Source: Streptomyces sp. NBC_01429
GTDB lineage: Bacteria > Actinomycetota > Actinomycetes > Streptomycetales > Streptomycetaceae
Assembly: GCF_036231945.1 (NCBI RefSeq)
Contig: NZ_CP109599.1
Location: forward strand, 7,157,501 to 7,221,500
DNA length: 64,000 bases
Direction: 5' to 3'
Shown here: piece after piece, positions 25,551-34,742 of the stretch
Position numbering within the stretch: the first letter of the stretch is position 1
Layout: every line of letters begins with the position of its first letter
Program-made: the position numbers and the translations under genes
Notes under the pieces: model-generated
Seen by the model: only the letters and a program-made list of their open reading frames with translations
Databases searched by the model: none
What the model was told of the DNA's origin: nothing

Positions 25551-26789
25551 TCAGCGGTCCGGCGCGGCCTCCGGGCGGGCATAGGTGCGGCCCTTCCAGG
25601 CCGCGCCGCGCCCCCGGTAGTGCTGCACGGCCGAATCGACCGTCATCAGCAGATAGAGCGACGCCGTGAGCGGCAGCACCGGGGCCTGCCACAGCGAGAG
25701 CCGGTAGTAGCGCAGTATCGGGATGTACGTCCCCGTCATCACCGCCCACGCCACGAGCCCCAGCAGGCCCGCCGGCACGTCCCCGCCGAAGATCCCCGCG
25801 CAGAGCGCGACCGGCGGCGCCAGATATATCACCGCGAGCCCCGCCACCGTCCCCACGAGCAGCAGCGGATTGTGCCTGAGCTGCGCGTACGCGCTGCGCG
25901 AGACCATCCGCCACAGATCGGACAGCCCCGGGTACGGACGGACGCTGTCCACCCGCTCCGCCAGCCCCAGCCAGATCCGGCCACCGCCCCGCCGCACCGC
26001 CTTGGCCAGCGACACGTCGTCGATGACGGCCTGGTGGAACGAGTCGGGCACCCGGACCCGTACCGCCGTCTCCGTACGCAGCAGCACGCAGCCGCCGGCC
26101 GCCGCCGCCGTCCGGCCTCCCGGACGGTTGATCCAGCGGAACGGATACAGCTGCGCGAAGAAGTACACGAACGCCGGCACGACGAGCTTCTCCCAGGCAC
26201 TGGCCACCCGCAGCCGCGCCATCTGCGAGACCAGGTCCAGATCGTGCGACTCGGCGGCGACGACCAGCTCCCGCAGACTGTCCGGCTCATGGGCGATGTC
26301 CGCGTCGGTGAGCAGCAGGAAGTCGGGGGCGCGGGCACCGGCGCGGGCCAGCGCGATGCCGTGCCGCATCGCCCACAGCTTGCCGGTCCAGCCGGGTTCG
26401 GGTTCGCCGGGCGACGCCACCGTCAGCGGCAGACCGCCGTACCGCGCGGCCAGTTCACGGGCGAGCGCGCCCGTGCCGTCCGAGCTGCCGTCGTCCACGA
26501 GGAAGATCTCGGCCTCACCGGGATAGACCTGGGAGAGAAGGGACGGCAGTGACTCCGGAAGCACCGCCGCCTCGTCCCGCGCGGGCACCACGACCGCGAC
26601 GGACGGCCACTGCCGCGCCAGATCGTCCTGCCCCAGCTCCTTGGGGCGTCTGAGGCTCTCGTACTCCGCCCGCGCGTGGCCCCCGCGTCCGGGCAGCCGC
26701 TGATCCGTACGCCAGAAGAACCCCTGCCCCAGCAACAGCCAGCCCCAGGCGGTCAGCGAAATCACGGCGATCCAGGCAATGGCGCTCAT
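25551..26789 (-). CDS. membrane-anchored family 2 glycosyltransferase (HpnB-like)
   Basis: A 412-residue protein. A first transmembrane helix (IAWIAVISLTAWGWLLLGQGFF) precedes a GT2 catalytic domain: VAVVVPARDEAAVLPESLPSLL, FLVDDGSSDGT, GWTGKLWAMRHG, LLTDADIAH (DxD-type metal site), VIDDVSLAKAV. Three to four C-terminal transmembrane segments follow. The arrangement matches HpnB-type hopanoid-associated glycosyltransferases. No squalene or hopanoid genes are nearby, so the acceptor is not known. It is divergent from the racemase-like gene with 58 bp between the starts. Confidence 0.82.
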   Translation of the reverse strand: MSAIAWIAVISLTAWGWLLLGQGFFWRTDQRLPGRGGHARAEYESLRRPKELGQDDLARQWPSVAVVVPARDEAAVLPESLPSLLSQVYPGEAEIFLVDDGSSDGTGALARELAARYGGLPLTVASPGEPEPGWTGKLWAMRHGIALARAGARAPDFLLLTDADIAHEPDSLRELVVAAESHDLDLVSQMARLRVASAWEKLVVPAFVYFFAQLYPFRWINRPGGRTAAAAGGCVLLRTETAVRVRVPDSFHQAVIDDVSLAKAVRRGGGRIWLGLAERVDSVRPYPGLSDLWRMVSRSAYAQLRHNPLLLVGTVAGLAVIYLAPPVALCAGIFGGDVPAGLLGLVAWAVMTGTYIPILRYYRLSLWQAPVLPLTASLYLLMTVDSAVQHYRGRGAAWKGRTYARPEAAPDR

Positions 26790-26847
26790 TCGCCGCAGTC
26801 TGCACCACGACGCGGGGACCGCAAGTGCCGTCGACTATGGTGACCGG

Positions 26848-27648
26848 GTGAAGATCGCGCTCATGGACTCCGGTATCGGCCTGCTCGCGGCGGCCCGCGC
26901 GGTACGGGAGCTGCGCCCCGACGCGGATCTCGTGCTCTCCTCGGCCCCCGACACCATGCCCTGGGGCCCCCGTACCCCGCAGGACCTCACCGGGCTCGCG
27001 CTCGCGGTGGCCCGCGCGGCGGCCGAGTACCGCCCTGACGCGCTGATCGTCGCCTGCAACACCGCCACCGTGCACGCGCTGCCCACGCTCCGCGCCGAGT
27101 TGGAGCCGCTGCTGCCCGTCATCGGTACGGTCCCGGCGATCAAGCCCGCCGCCGCCGGGGGCGGGCCCATCGCGATCTGGGCCACCCCGGCCACCACCGG
27201 CAGCCCCTACCAGCGCGGGCTGATCCGTGACTTCGCCGCCGGCGTCCGGGTCACCGAGGTGCCCTGCCCCGGTCTCGCGGACGCCGTGGAGCACGCCGAC
27301 GAGGCCGCGATCGACCGGGCCGTGGCCGAGGCCGCCGCGCTGACGCCGCGTGACGTGCGGACCGTCGTCCTGGGTTGTACGCACTACGAGCTGGTCGCCG
27401 AACGTATCCGGACCGCCCTCCAGCGGGCCGGACTGCCGGACCCCGGCCTGCTGGGATCGGCCGGCGCGGTCGCCGCGCAGGCCCTGCGCCGGATCGGGGA
27501 GCCGGCCGCCGATCCGGCGGCCGACCCCGCCGAGCGGCCCGCGCCCCGGCTGACGGTGCTCCTCGGCGGAGCGGAGGCCGACCTTCCGGCGGCCGCGCTG
27601 GCGTACGCCGAGGGACGGCTGCTGGCCGCCGTGGGACAGCCGCGCTGA
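26848..27648 (+). CDS. aspartate/glutamate racemase-like protein
   Basis: A 266-residue protein of the Asp/Glu racemase superfamily. Both catalytic cysteine motifs are present: VACNTATVHALP and LGCTHYELV, as in glutamate racemase MurI. The N-terminus is ALMDSGIGLLAAARAV, where MurI usually has DSGxGGL, so one glycine is replaced. Late in the protein a Pro/Ala-rich insertion (ADPAADPAERPAP) precedes LLGGAEADL. Streptomyces has a separate MurI for cell-wall D-Glu, so this is probably a paralogue. The GTG at 26848 has no strong ribosome site. Confidence 0.78.
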   Translation: MKIALMDSGIGLLAAARAVRELRPDADLVLSSAPDTMPWGPRTPQDLTGLALAVARAAAEYRPDALIVACNTATVHALPTLRAELEPLLPVIGTVPAIKPAAAGGGPIAIWATPATTGSPYQRGLIRDFAAGVRVTEVPCPGLADAVEHADEAAIDRAVAEAAALTPRDVRTVVLGCTHYELVAERIRTALQRAGLPDPGLLGSAGAVAAQALRRIGEPAADPAADPAERPAPRLTVLLGGAEADLPAAALAYAEGRLLAAVGQPR

Positions 27649-27674
27649 CGGAGTGGGTTCACGGGCACCGGCAC

Positions 27675-27718
27675 GGTACGGCGCGGGTACGGGCCCGGTA
27701 CGGCGCGGGTACGGGCCC
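27675..27718. repeat. perfect 22-bp tandem duplication
   Basis: Positions 27675-27696 and 27697-27718 are identical (each starts GGTACGGCGCGGG and ends ACGGGCCC), just after the racemase-like gene. A recent replication-slippage duplication is the simplest explanation. Confidence 0.9.
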
Positions 27719-27808
27719 TCTCGCGCGCTGCGGCAGGGGTGACCGTATGCCCCCGTCCGGCGGTCCACAGCACTCCCGAACGCCCGGAATCTGAGTACGC
27801 TGCTTGGC

Positions 27809-28369
27809 ATGAGGGAGCACCCCCGGCAAGAGGGCCACTCCGCTGAGCCCCCGCCCGAAACCTGGACCGGCCGAGCGACCAACCGTGCGCAGTGGCTGCT
27901 GGCAGCCGCGGGCGCCGGATGTGTGGCGCTCGGCGTGGAGCTGGCCGTCGACTCCAACTGGACCACCGGAATCGCCGCGCTGCTGATGTCCGTCGTCGGC
28001 TGCGTGGCGGCCGGCCTGCTGATCCTCTTCGGCACCCTGGCCTTCGTCCATGTGTCCGTCCGGGTCGAGGACGACTGCCTGGAGGTGCGCTGCGGGCACA
28101 TGGGCCTGCCGCGCCGCCGCATCGAGCTGTCCCATGTCGTGGACGCCGACTTCGTACCCCGGGTCACCCCGCGCCAGTGGGGCGGCTGGGGATACCGCTG
28201 GCGGCCCGAGATGGGCACGGCCGTGGTGGTGCGCCGGGGCGAGGGCGTGGTCCTCAAGCTGGGCGACGGCCGGATCTTCACCGTGACGGTGGACGACGCC
28301 GAGACCGCAGTGCGGGTGATCCGCGGCCGGCTGCGCCCGCTGACCGAACCGGACGCGGTGAACGTCTGA
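27809..28369 (+). CDS. membrane protein with PH-like domain
   Basis: A 186-residue protein. Two closely spaced hydrophobic helices (about residues 28-48 and 52-76) are followed by a soluble beta-rich domain: VSVRVEDDCLEVRCG, RIELSHVVDADFV, GTAVVVRRGEGVVLKLGDGRIFTVTVDDAETAV. The pattern fits the DUF3093/bacterial PH-like group of actinobacteria. Function is unknown. The gene has its own ATG and lies 160 bp after the racemase-like gene, beyond the tandem duplication. Confidence 0.7.
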   Translation: MREHPRQEGHSAEPPPETWTGRATNRAQWLLAAAGAGCVALGVELAVDSNWTTGIAALLMSVVGCVAAGLLILFGTLAFVHVSVRVEDDCLEVRCGHMGLPRRRIELSHVVDADFVPRVTPRQWGGWGYRWRPEMGTAVVVRRGEGVVLKLGDGRIFTVTVDDAETAVRVIRGRLRPLTEPDAVNV

Positions 28370-28396
28370 GCCGTACGGCCGCACCTGGCCCCCCGC

Positions 28397-29482
28397 TCAA
28401 GCCCGGGTGGGGCCCACCGTGTCCTGCCACACCGCCGGGGCGGCGGGTGGCGGTGCGACGGCGGGCCGCGCCGTGGCCAGCCCGGCGAGCAGCCCCGCGC
28501 CCGCCGTCACCGAGGTGAAGCTCAGCGCGTTGCCGACGCTCGCCAGCGCGGCCAGCGCCGTCAGGGCGGCCCCGGCGGTCAGGACCACCGGAGTGGAGCA
28601 GCGCGAGCGGCCCAGTGCGAACAGCAGCCCGCCGTAGACCGCGCCCAGCAGCGCCACCCCCACCGCGCCCTGCTCCGCCGCCTGCTGGAGCGGCGCCGAG
28701 TGCGGCTTCCCGTCGTTGACCGGTGACTGCGCGGCGGCCGCGGACAGATCGCCGAAGCGGTCGGGCCCCACGCCCAGCAGCGGATGCTCCTTCGCCAGCG
28801 CCGCCGCGTCCTGCCACAGCCGGACCCGGTGCTGGGTGAGCTGCCCCTCCAGCGAGGCCGAGAGCCCCTCCGGCAGCGCCTGCTCGGCCACCGCCCAGCC
28901 CGTCCCGACGACCACCGCCGTCAGCAGCGCGAAACCGGCGAGCGCGACCGCCCGGCGCCGTGTCCGCGCCGCCGCCAGCGAGCACAGCAGGACACCGAGC
29001 GTCGCGAGGAAGCCCACGACGGAACCGAGCAGGATCGCGACGCCCGCGATCACGAGCGCGAGCACCCACAGCGCGGAGCGGGTCCGCGGCCGCCGGGCGG
29101 CCGAGGCCGCGCAGCACGCCGCCCCGGCCGCCAGCACCAGCAGCGCGGTCACCGCGCCCGCGTCGCCCGGCGGGGTGGCGACCGTCACGGCCGCCCCGAA
29201 CGCCCCCTGGCTTGATGCCACCGCCCCGGCGAGCCCCACGAGCGCCATGGCGGTGGCGGTGGCCACCGGCACCAGCGACCCGCAGATCCGGCCGCAGACA
29301 TATCCCGAGGCGACGGCGAGCACGGCCAGCAGTACCCCCTCCGGCCTGCCCCCGCCCGCCGCCGCGCTGATCAGCGCCCACGCGGCGCAGCCGCCGAGCG
29401 CCCCGGCGGCCAGTACGTCGGCCGCCCTGCCCCGGTCCCGTGCCGCCTCGGTCAGCACGGACCGTTCCGCCGGTGCGGCCAT
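28397..29482 (-). CDS. O-antigen-ligase-like polytopic membrane protein
   Basis: A 361-residue protein with about eight to ten hydrophobic segments. In its largest loop it has RVRLWQDAAALAKEHPLLGVGPDRFGDL and, shortly after, PHSAPLQQAAEQGAVGVALL. This H-P-L-x-G-x-G-P...H...x-x-E-x-G pattern is the hallmark of the Wzy/WaaL O-antigen ligase-like family. In Streptomyces such proteins are assigned to export or ligation of surface polysaccharide without experimental proof. It is shorter than most members (about 400-450). Divergent from lnt with 229 bp between. Confidence 0.78.
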   Translation of the reverse strand: MAAPAERSVLTEAARDRGRAADVLAAGALGGCAAWALISAAAGGGRPEGVLLAVLAVASGYVCGRICGSLVPVATATAMALVGLAGAVASSQGAFGAAVTVATPPGDAGAVTALLVLAAGAACCAASAARRPRTRSALWVLALVIAGVAILLGSVVGFLATLGVLLCSLAAARTRRRAVALAGFALLTAVVVGTGWAVAEQALPEGLSASLEGQLTQHRVRLWQDAAALAKEHPLLGVGPDRFGDLSAAAAQSPVNDGKPHSAPLQQAAEQGAVGVALLGAVYGGLLFALGRSRCSTPVVLTAGAALTALAALASVGNALSFTSVTAGAGLLAGLATARPAVAPPPAAPAVWQDTVGPTRA

Positions 29483-29711
29483 CGTGTCCTACCCCCAGCT
29501 GTGCCCGGTCCTGTCCCACGACGACCGGATTCGGCCAGGTGGCATGGACTGGCGCATACGGTATCGGCAGGCACGGGTGTTTGTGGAGGGATTGCGAAGC
29601 ATCATTGTCGGCCGGACGGCACCCGGCGCCGCGACGGCCGCGGTGTCCTGGGGCGCGGGGGCGCCCCGGTCGCGCCGACCGGAAGAGGACCGTCCACGTA
29701 GACTCCGCCGG

Positions 29712-31316
29712 GTGAGCGCCACCATCACCACCGCCGAACCCGCCCCGTCCGCACCCGTGCCCAGCGGCGGGCGGCGCCTGCTGCGACGGCTCGCCAGGCC
29801 CGGCGGGGCCGTGCTGTCCGGCGTCCTGCTCTACGCGAGCTTCCCGCCCCGCACCCTGTGGTGGCTGGCCCTGCCCGGCTTCGCCCTGCTGGCCTGGAGC
29901 CTGTACGGGCGCCGGCTCCGGGCCGGCTTCGGCCTCGGCTATCTCGCCGGACTCGGTTTCCTGCTGCCGCTCCTGTTCTGGACGGGCGAGGAGGTCGGGC
30001 CCGTGCCGTGGCTCGGTCTGGTCCTCTTCGAGGCACTGTTCCTCGGTCTCGTCGGTCTTGGGATCGCCGCCGTGAGCCGGCTCCCCGTATGGCCGGTGTG
30101 GGCCGCCGCGCTCTGGATCCTCGGCGAGGCGGCGCGGGGGCGGGTGCCGTTCGGCGGCTTCCCCTGGGGCAAGATCGCCTTCGGCCAGGCGGACGGTTTC
30201 TTCCTGCCGCTCGCCGCCGTGGGCGGCACCCCGGTGCTCGGCTTCGCCGTCGTCCTGTGCGGCTTCGGACTGTACGAGGCGGTCCGGCAGACCGTCGCGT
30301 ACCGCGAGACCCGGAAGGTGCCGCGCGCCGCCGTCGCCGTTGCCGCCGCGACGGTCCTGGCCCCGGTCGCGGCGGCACTCGCCGCCCTGCCGCTGGTCAG
30401 CGACGCGGCCGAGAACGGCACGGCGACCGTCGCCGCGATCCAGGGCAACGTGCCGCGCGCCGGACTCGACTTCAACTCCCAGCGCCGCGCCGTCCTCGAC
30501 AACCACGCCCGCAGGACCGAGCAGCTCGCCGCCGATGTGAAGGCCGGCAAGGAGCCGCAGCCCGACTTCGTGCTCTGGCCGGAGAACTCCTCCGACCTCG
30601 ACCCGTACCGCAACGCGGATGCGCGGGCGGTCATCGACCAGGCCGTGAACGCGATCGGGGTGCCGACCGTGATCGGCGCCGTGGTCGCCCCCGACACCGG
30701 CAAACTGCGCAACACACTGATCCGGTGGGAGCCCGGCCGCGGCCCGACGGCCACCTACGACAAGCGGCATGTGCAGCCGTTCGGCGAGTACATCCCGATG
30801 CGTTCCTTCGTCCGGCTCTTCAGCTCCGACGTCGACCGGGTCCAGCGGGACTTCGGGCCGGGACACAAGGTCGGCCTGTTCGACCTCGCCGGCACCAAGG
30901 TCGGACTCGCCACCTGTTTCGAGGCGGCCTTCGACGGCGCCGTCCGCGACCCCGTCAAGGCGGGCGCCGAACTGATCGCCGTCCCCAGCAACAACGCGAC
31001 CTTCGACCGCAGCGAGATGACGTACCAGCAGCTGGCGATGTCGCGGGTGCGCGCCGTCGAGCACAGCAGGTCCGTGGTGGTCCCCGCGACCAGCGGGGTC
31101 AGCGCCATCATCCGGCCGGACGGCACGGTCGTCCGGCAGACGAAGATGTTCACGCCCGACGCGCTGGTCGACAAGGTGCCGCTGCGCACCTCGCTCACCC
31201 CGGCGACCCGCCTCGGCGCGCTCCCGGAGGCGCTGCTCGCGGTCGTCGCCGCGGCCGGGATCGGCTGGGTCGTACTGCGCTTCGCACGCGACAGGCGGCG
31301 CGGGGCCGCCCGTTAG
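29712..31316 (+). CDS. lnt: apolipoprotein N-acyltransferase
   Basis: A 534-residue Lnt. About eight N-terminal membrane segments (GAVLSGVLLYASFPPRTLWWLALPGFALLAW and those that follow) precede a nitrilase domain. Catalytic residues are visible: Glu in FVLWPENSSD, Lys in YDKRHVQPFGEYIP, Cys in LATCFEAAFDG. The enzyme adds a third acyl chain to lipoproteins on the outer membrane-face of the cytoplasmic membrane. The GTG at 29712 was chosen because the preceding frame lacks family sequence. It lies just 9 bp upstream of the Nudix gene, so the two are probably co-transcribed. Streptomyces commonly encode two Lnt paralogues. Confidence 0.92.
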   Translation: MSATITTAEPAPSAPVPSGGRRLLRRLARPGGAVLSGVLLYASFPPRTLWWLALPGFALLAWSLYGRRLRAGFGLGYLAGLGFLLPLLFWTGEEVGPVPWLGLVLFEALFLGLVGLGIAAVSRLPVWPVWAAALWILGEAARGRVPFGGFPWGKIAFGQADGFFLPLAAVGGTPVLGFAVVLCGFGLYEAVRQTVAYRETRKVPRAAVAVAAATVLAPVAAALAALPLVSDAAENGTATVAAIQGNVPRAGLDFNSQRRAVLDNHARRTEQLAADVKAGKEPQPDFVLWPENSSDLDPYRNADARAVIDQAVNAIGVPTVIGAVVAPDTGKLRNTLIRWEPGRGPTATYDKRHVQPFGEYIPMRSFVRLFSSDVDRVQRDFGPGHKVGLFDLAGTKVGLATCFEAAFDGAVRDPVKAGAELIAVPSNNATFDRSEMTYQQLAMSRVRAVEHSRSVVVPATSGVSAIIRPDGTVVRQTKMFTPDALVDKVPLRTSLTPATRLGALPEALLAVVAAAGIGWVVLRFARDRRRGAAR

Positions 31317-31325
31317 GCTCGCGGC

Positions 31326-31808
31326 ATGGGAACTCCTGACTTCATCAGCCGGATCCGGGCCAGCGCGGGCCGGCAGCTGCTCTTCCTGCCGGGCGTGAGC
31401 GCCATCGTCTTCGACGACGAGGGCCGCGTCCTGCTGGGACGCCGTGCCGACACGGGGCGCTGGTCGGTCATCGGCGGCATCCCCGATCCGGGGGAGCAGC
31501 CCGCGCTCACGGCGGTGCGCGAGGTGTACGAGGAGACCGGCGTGCGTTGTGTGGCGGAGCGGATCGTGCTCGTCCAGACACTGAAGCCGGTCCGCTACCC
31601 GAACGGTGACCACTGCCAGTTCATGGACACCACGATCCGCTGCCGCGCGACCGGCGGCGAGGCGCGGGTCAATGACGAGGAGTCCCTGGAAGTGGCCTGG
31701 TTCCCGGTCGACGCGCTGCCGGAGCTGCCGGAGTTCGCGCTCTTCCGCATCAAGCAGGCGCTCACGGACGAGCCGACCTGGTTCGAGCCCGCCGCCACAA
31801 CGGAGTAG
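31326..31808 (+). CDS. Nudix hydrolase
   Basis: A 160-residue protein. The full Nudix box reads GGIPDPGEQPALTAVREVYEETGV, matching G-x5-E-x7-REUxEExGU. GVSAIVFDDEGRVLLGRRADTGRWSVI precedes it. The enzyme hydrolyses a nucleoside diphosphate linked to another moiety; the substrate cannot be told from the box. Only 9 bp follow the lnt stop, so it is likely co-transcribed with lnt. Confidence 0.9.
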   Translation: MGTPDFISRIRASAGRQLLFLPGVSAIVFDDEGRVLLGRRADTGRWSVIGGIPDPGEQPALTAVREVYEETGVRCVAERIVLVQTLKPVRYPNGDHCQFMDTTIRCRATGGEARVNDEESLEVAWFPVDALPELPEFALFRIKQALTDEPTWFEPAATTE

Positions 31809-31958
31809 ACCGCCCGGGGTCACGGGGCGGGGAAGAGCACTGAGATCACTCGGAAACGCGCTCGTGACGCGCGGACCGTGGCGGGGAAACACACGCTGCC
31901 TACCTTCGAGCCGCGCTCTCACAGCTCCCTCATCCCCCCACCCCGCAGGAGGCGTGAC

Positions 31959-33662
31959 ATGAGCACCGAATCGCGGCTGGCGGCGCTGGACGGCGGCCCG
32001 GATCCGTCGCGTACCGGGAACGGCCCCGGCAATGACACCGGTAGCGGCGCGGACACCGACCGGGCCGTCAGCGAGACGCTGGAGGACTACACACTCCGGT
32101 TCGCCCCGCGCCGGTACCGCCGTTGGACTCCGATGGTCGTGGCCACGACCGCGCTCGGCGGCATCGCGTACCTCGCCGACTTCTCCATCGGCGCCGGCAT
32201 CGGCCTCACCCACGGCACCGGGAACGCGCTGGCGGCCATCGCGCTCGCCGCCGCCGTCATCTTCCTCACCGGCTTCCCGCTCGCGTACTACGGCGCGCGC
32301 TACAACATCGATCTGGACCTGATCACCCGGGGTTCCGGCTTCGGTTACTACGGTTCGGTTCTGACCAGTGTCATCTTCGCCAGCTTCACCTTCATCTTCT
32401 TCGCCCTCGAAGGCTCGATCATGGCGCAGGGCCTGAAGCTGGGGCTCGGACTGCCGCTGTGGCTGGGGTACTTGGTCTCCACTCTCATGGTCATCCCGCT
32501 GGTGATCTACGGGATGAAGGCGCTCAGCAAACTCCAGGTGTGGACCACACCGGTCTGGCTGCTGCTCATGGTGGGGCCGCTGCTCTACCTGGTGAGCACC
32601 GATCCGGGCACGGTCAGCCGCTTCCTGGCGTACCCGGGCAGTGGCGGCGACGGCGGGGTCGACACGGCGTCCGTGCTGCTGGGGGCCGGGGTGTGTCTGT
32701 CGCTGATCGCCCAGATCGGCGAGCAGATCGACTACTTGCGCTTCATGCCGCCCAAGACCGCGGCGAACAGGCGCGGTTGGTGGACCGCGGTGGTGATGGC
32801 CGGTCCCGGCTGGGTGGTGCTGGGCGCGCTCAAGCAGGCCATGGGGGTGTTCCTGGCCGTGTACATCCTCTCCGAGGTGGGACCGACGGCGGCCACCGAG
32901 CCCATCCAGCAGTTCCGCGGCGCCTTCGACGCGATGATGCCGTCGTGGCTGGTCGTCCCGCTCGCGGTGGTGCTCGTCGTGATCAGCCAGATCAAGATCA
33001 ACGTGACCAACGCCTACTCCGGTTCGCTGGCGTGGACCAACTCCGTCACCCGGGTCACCCGGCGCTATCCGGGCCGTATGGTCTTCGTCCTGGTCAATCT
33101 GACGTTCGCGCTGATCCTGATGGAGGCCGACATGTTCAGCTTCCTCAACAGCATCCTGGGTTTCTACTCCAACTGCGCCATCGCCTGGATCGTCACCGTC
33201 GCCACCGACATCATGGTCAACAAGTACCTGCTGAAGCTGTCGCCGCTGATCCCCGAGTTCCGCCGGGGCATGCTCCACGCGGTCAATCCGGTGGGCGTGG
33301 TGTCCTTCGTCGCCGCGTCCGGGCTGTCGATCGCCATGTACTTCCACGCGCTGGGCGACACGCTCCAGCCGTACTCACCCGTCGCGGCGGCGCTGATCGC
33401 CTTCGTCGTCACCCCGCTGATGGCCGTGGCCACCCGGGGCCGTTACTACCTGCGGCGCGGCGGGGACGGGATCGACGAGCCGCTGCTCGACGCGGACGGC
33501 AACCCCAGCGCGGTGCGGTACGAGTGCCATGTCTGCCGGCAGGAGTTCGAGCGGCCCGATCTGGCGGCCTGTCCCGCGCACGACGCGGTGGTCTGCTCGT
33601 TGTGCCTGAGCACCGACAAATCCGGCGCGCATCTGCTCCCGGCGGCGCCCGTCACCGGGTGA
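31959..33662 (+). CDS. NCS1-family nucleobase/cation symporter with C-terminal Cys-rich domain
   Basis: A 567-residue protein. A disordered N-terminus of about 35 residues is followed by LEDYTLRFAPRRYRRWTPMVVATTALGGIAYLADF and twelve hydrophobic segments typical of cytosine/purine/allantoin permeases (NCS1). ISQIKINVTNAYSGSLAWTNS is the substrate-site helix region. After the last helix comes about 75 residues of soluble sequence with C-x2-C, a lone C, another C and a final C-x2-C (CHVC, CPAHD, CSLC), a likely zinc-ribbon. GGAGG precedes the ATG at 31959. A GTG at 31954 is out of frame. Confidence 0.85.
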   Translation: MSTESRLAALDGGPDPSRTGNGPGNDTGSGADTDRAVSETLEDYTLRFAPRRYRRWTPMVVATTALGGIAYLADFSIGAGIGLTHGTGNALAAIALAAAVIFLTGFPLAYYGARYNIDLDLITRGSGFGYYGSVLTSVIFASFTFIFFALEGSIMAQGLKLGLGLPLWLGYLVSTLMVIPLVIYGMKALSKLQVWTTPVWLLLMVGPLLYLVSTDPGTVSRFLAYPGSGGDGGVDTASVLLGAGVCLSLIAQIGEQIDYLRFMPPKTAANRRGWWTAVVMAGPGWVVLGALKQAMGVFLAVYILSEVGPTAATEPIQQFRGAFDAMMPSWLVVPLAVVLVVISQIKINVTNAYSGSLAWTNSVTRVTRRYPGRMVFVLVNLTFALILMEADMFSFLNSILGFYSNCAIAWIVTVATDIMVNKYLLKLSPLIPEFRRGMLHAVNPVGVVSFVAASGLSIAMYFHALGDTLQPYSPVAAALIAFVVTPLMAVATRGRYYLRRGGDGIDEPLLDADGNPSAVRYECHVCRQEFERPDLAACPAHDAVVCSLCLSTDKSGAHLLPAAPVTG

Positions 33663-33723
33663 CACCGCCCGTCCCGCCCGTAACGCTTGTCCCGCCCGTC
33701 CCGTACCGCGCGTCCGCGGCCGG

Positions 33724-34584
33724 TCAGCTGTACTGGGTGGAGTAGTCCCAGGACTGCGCCGGGGGCGTGTTGTTCCAGTGGCTGACGATGCCGTTCCAGT
33801 CGGTCTGTGTCGTCGTGGTGTTGTCCCACGGCGGCGTGTGCGGCGGGGCCTGCTGCCAGGAGATGTCGTCGTTGGGCCGGGGGCCGGGCAGCGCCTGGCC
33901 CGGGGCGCCGCCGGGGGAGCCGGGGGAGTACATCCCCTGCTCGGACCCGGCCGCGTCGAGGCGGCGGTGCCGGCCCGCCCGGTCCTCGTGGGGAACGGGC
34001 TGGTTGAGCCGGCCCTCCGCGGAGAGCTTCTGGGCCCGCGCGACGAGCTGGGCGAGTTCGAGCCCGAACTCCGCCGCCAGCGAGGTCAGATCGAGCCCGT
34101 TGTGCCAGCCGCCCACCAGGACCGCGTCCAGCGCCGCCGACCAGGTGGAGTCGGCGGCGGGCAGTGCGGGGGCCTGCGGGGACTGCGCGGGGTGCGGCGG
34201 GATCGCCTTCGCCGCCGGCCCGAACTCCCCGCTCTCGCTCCCGGGCCCGGCGGCGGAGACTCCGGCCGACGGCTCGGACCGGCCGTGCGGCTGCGGCGGG
34301 GGCTGCTGCTCGCCCGGCTCGACGGTGAGGAGGCACTCCGCGACCGTACGGGCGTCGTCCTTGCCGACCGTGCGCCGGGCGATCCGCACCTCGCGCTCCG
34401 TGAGCCCGAGCAGATCCGCCACGGCGCCGTCACTGCCCACGGTCACGGCGAAGGCGGCGAGCATCCGCGTCCGGGCCGCCTGCGCCTCGTCGAGGACGCC
34501 CTGCGCGTCGCGCACCTGGTCGTCGCTGCCGCAGAAGGCCACGGCGAGTACGGAGTGACGCTCCCACAGCTCTCTGGGTTCCAT
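33724..34584 (-). CDS. conserved Streptomyces protein with HTH-like N-terminal region
   Basis: A 286-residue protein from the ATG at 34584 (an in-frame ATG upstream would add about 19 residues). The first 85 residues are helical: LWERHSVLAVAFCGSDDQVRDAQGVLDEAQAAR, LGLTEREVRIARRTVGKDDARTV, with a pattern like the helix-turn-helix of LuxR/sigma-70 region 4 (LTEREVRIARR). A Pro/Ser-rich linker is followed by a second helical segment (LDLTSLAAEFGLELAQLVARAQKLSAEGRLNQP), also HTH-like. The Trp/Thr/Asn-rich tail ends near DYSTQYS. I do not recognise a named family; a DNA-binding role is a guess. Confidence 0.6.
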   Translation of the reverse strand: MEPRELWERHSVLAVAFCGSDDQVRDAQGVLDEAQAARTRMLAAFAVTVGSDGAVADLLGLTEREVRIARRTVGKDDARTVAECLLTVEPGEQQPPPQPHGRSEPSAGVSAAGPGSESGEFGPAAKAIPPHPAQSPQAPALPAADSTWSAALDAVLVGGWHNGLDLTSLAAEFGLELAQLVARAQKLSAEGRLNQPVPHEDRAGRHRRLDAAGSEQGMYSPGSPGGAPGQALPGPRPNDDISWQQAPPHTPPWDNTTTTQTDWNGIVSHWNNTPPAQSWDYSTQYS

Positions 34585-34742
34585 GTCAGGGTCAACGTTC
34601 CTGCGAGCCTTATGGGTCGTTTTGGCGTTATACATCACTAGATTGAGTGGTATGGATGACAAATAGCCAATCAGTCTGGAGAGAGTCGATTCTGCGCGGG
34701 CGACCCCCCGCCCACCAGGGCCGCTGCCCGCCCCGACCGGGT

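Noticed and set aside
26848..27648. Calling the Asp/Glu racemase-like gene murI
   Set aside because: The N-terminal DSGxGGL is altered and there is an internal Pro/Ala insertion; cell-wall MurI is expected elsewhere in the genome.
28278..33347. A continuous open frame of about 1690 codons on the minus strand
   Set aside because: It is antisense to lnt, the Nudix gene and the NCS1 permease, which have clear family motifs. Its translation is Arg/Gly/Asp-rich with no fold, as expected for the mirror of high-G+C coding DNA.
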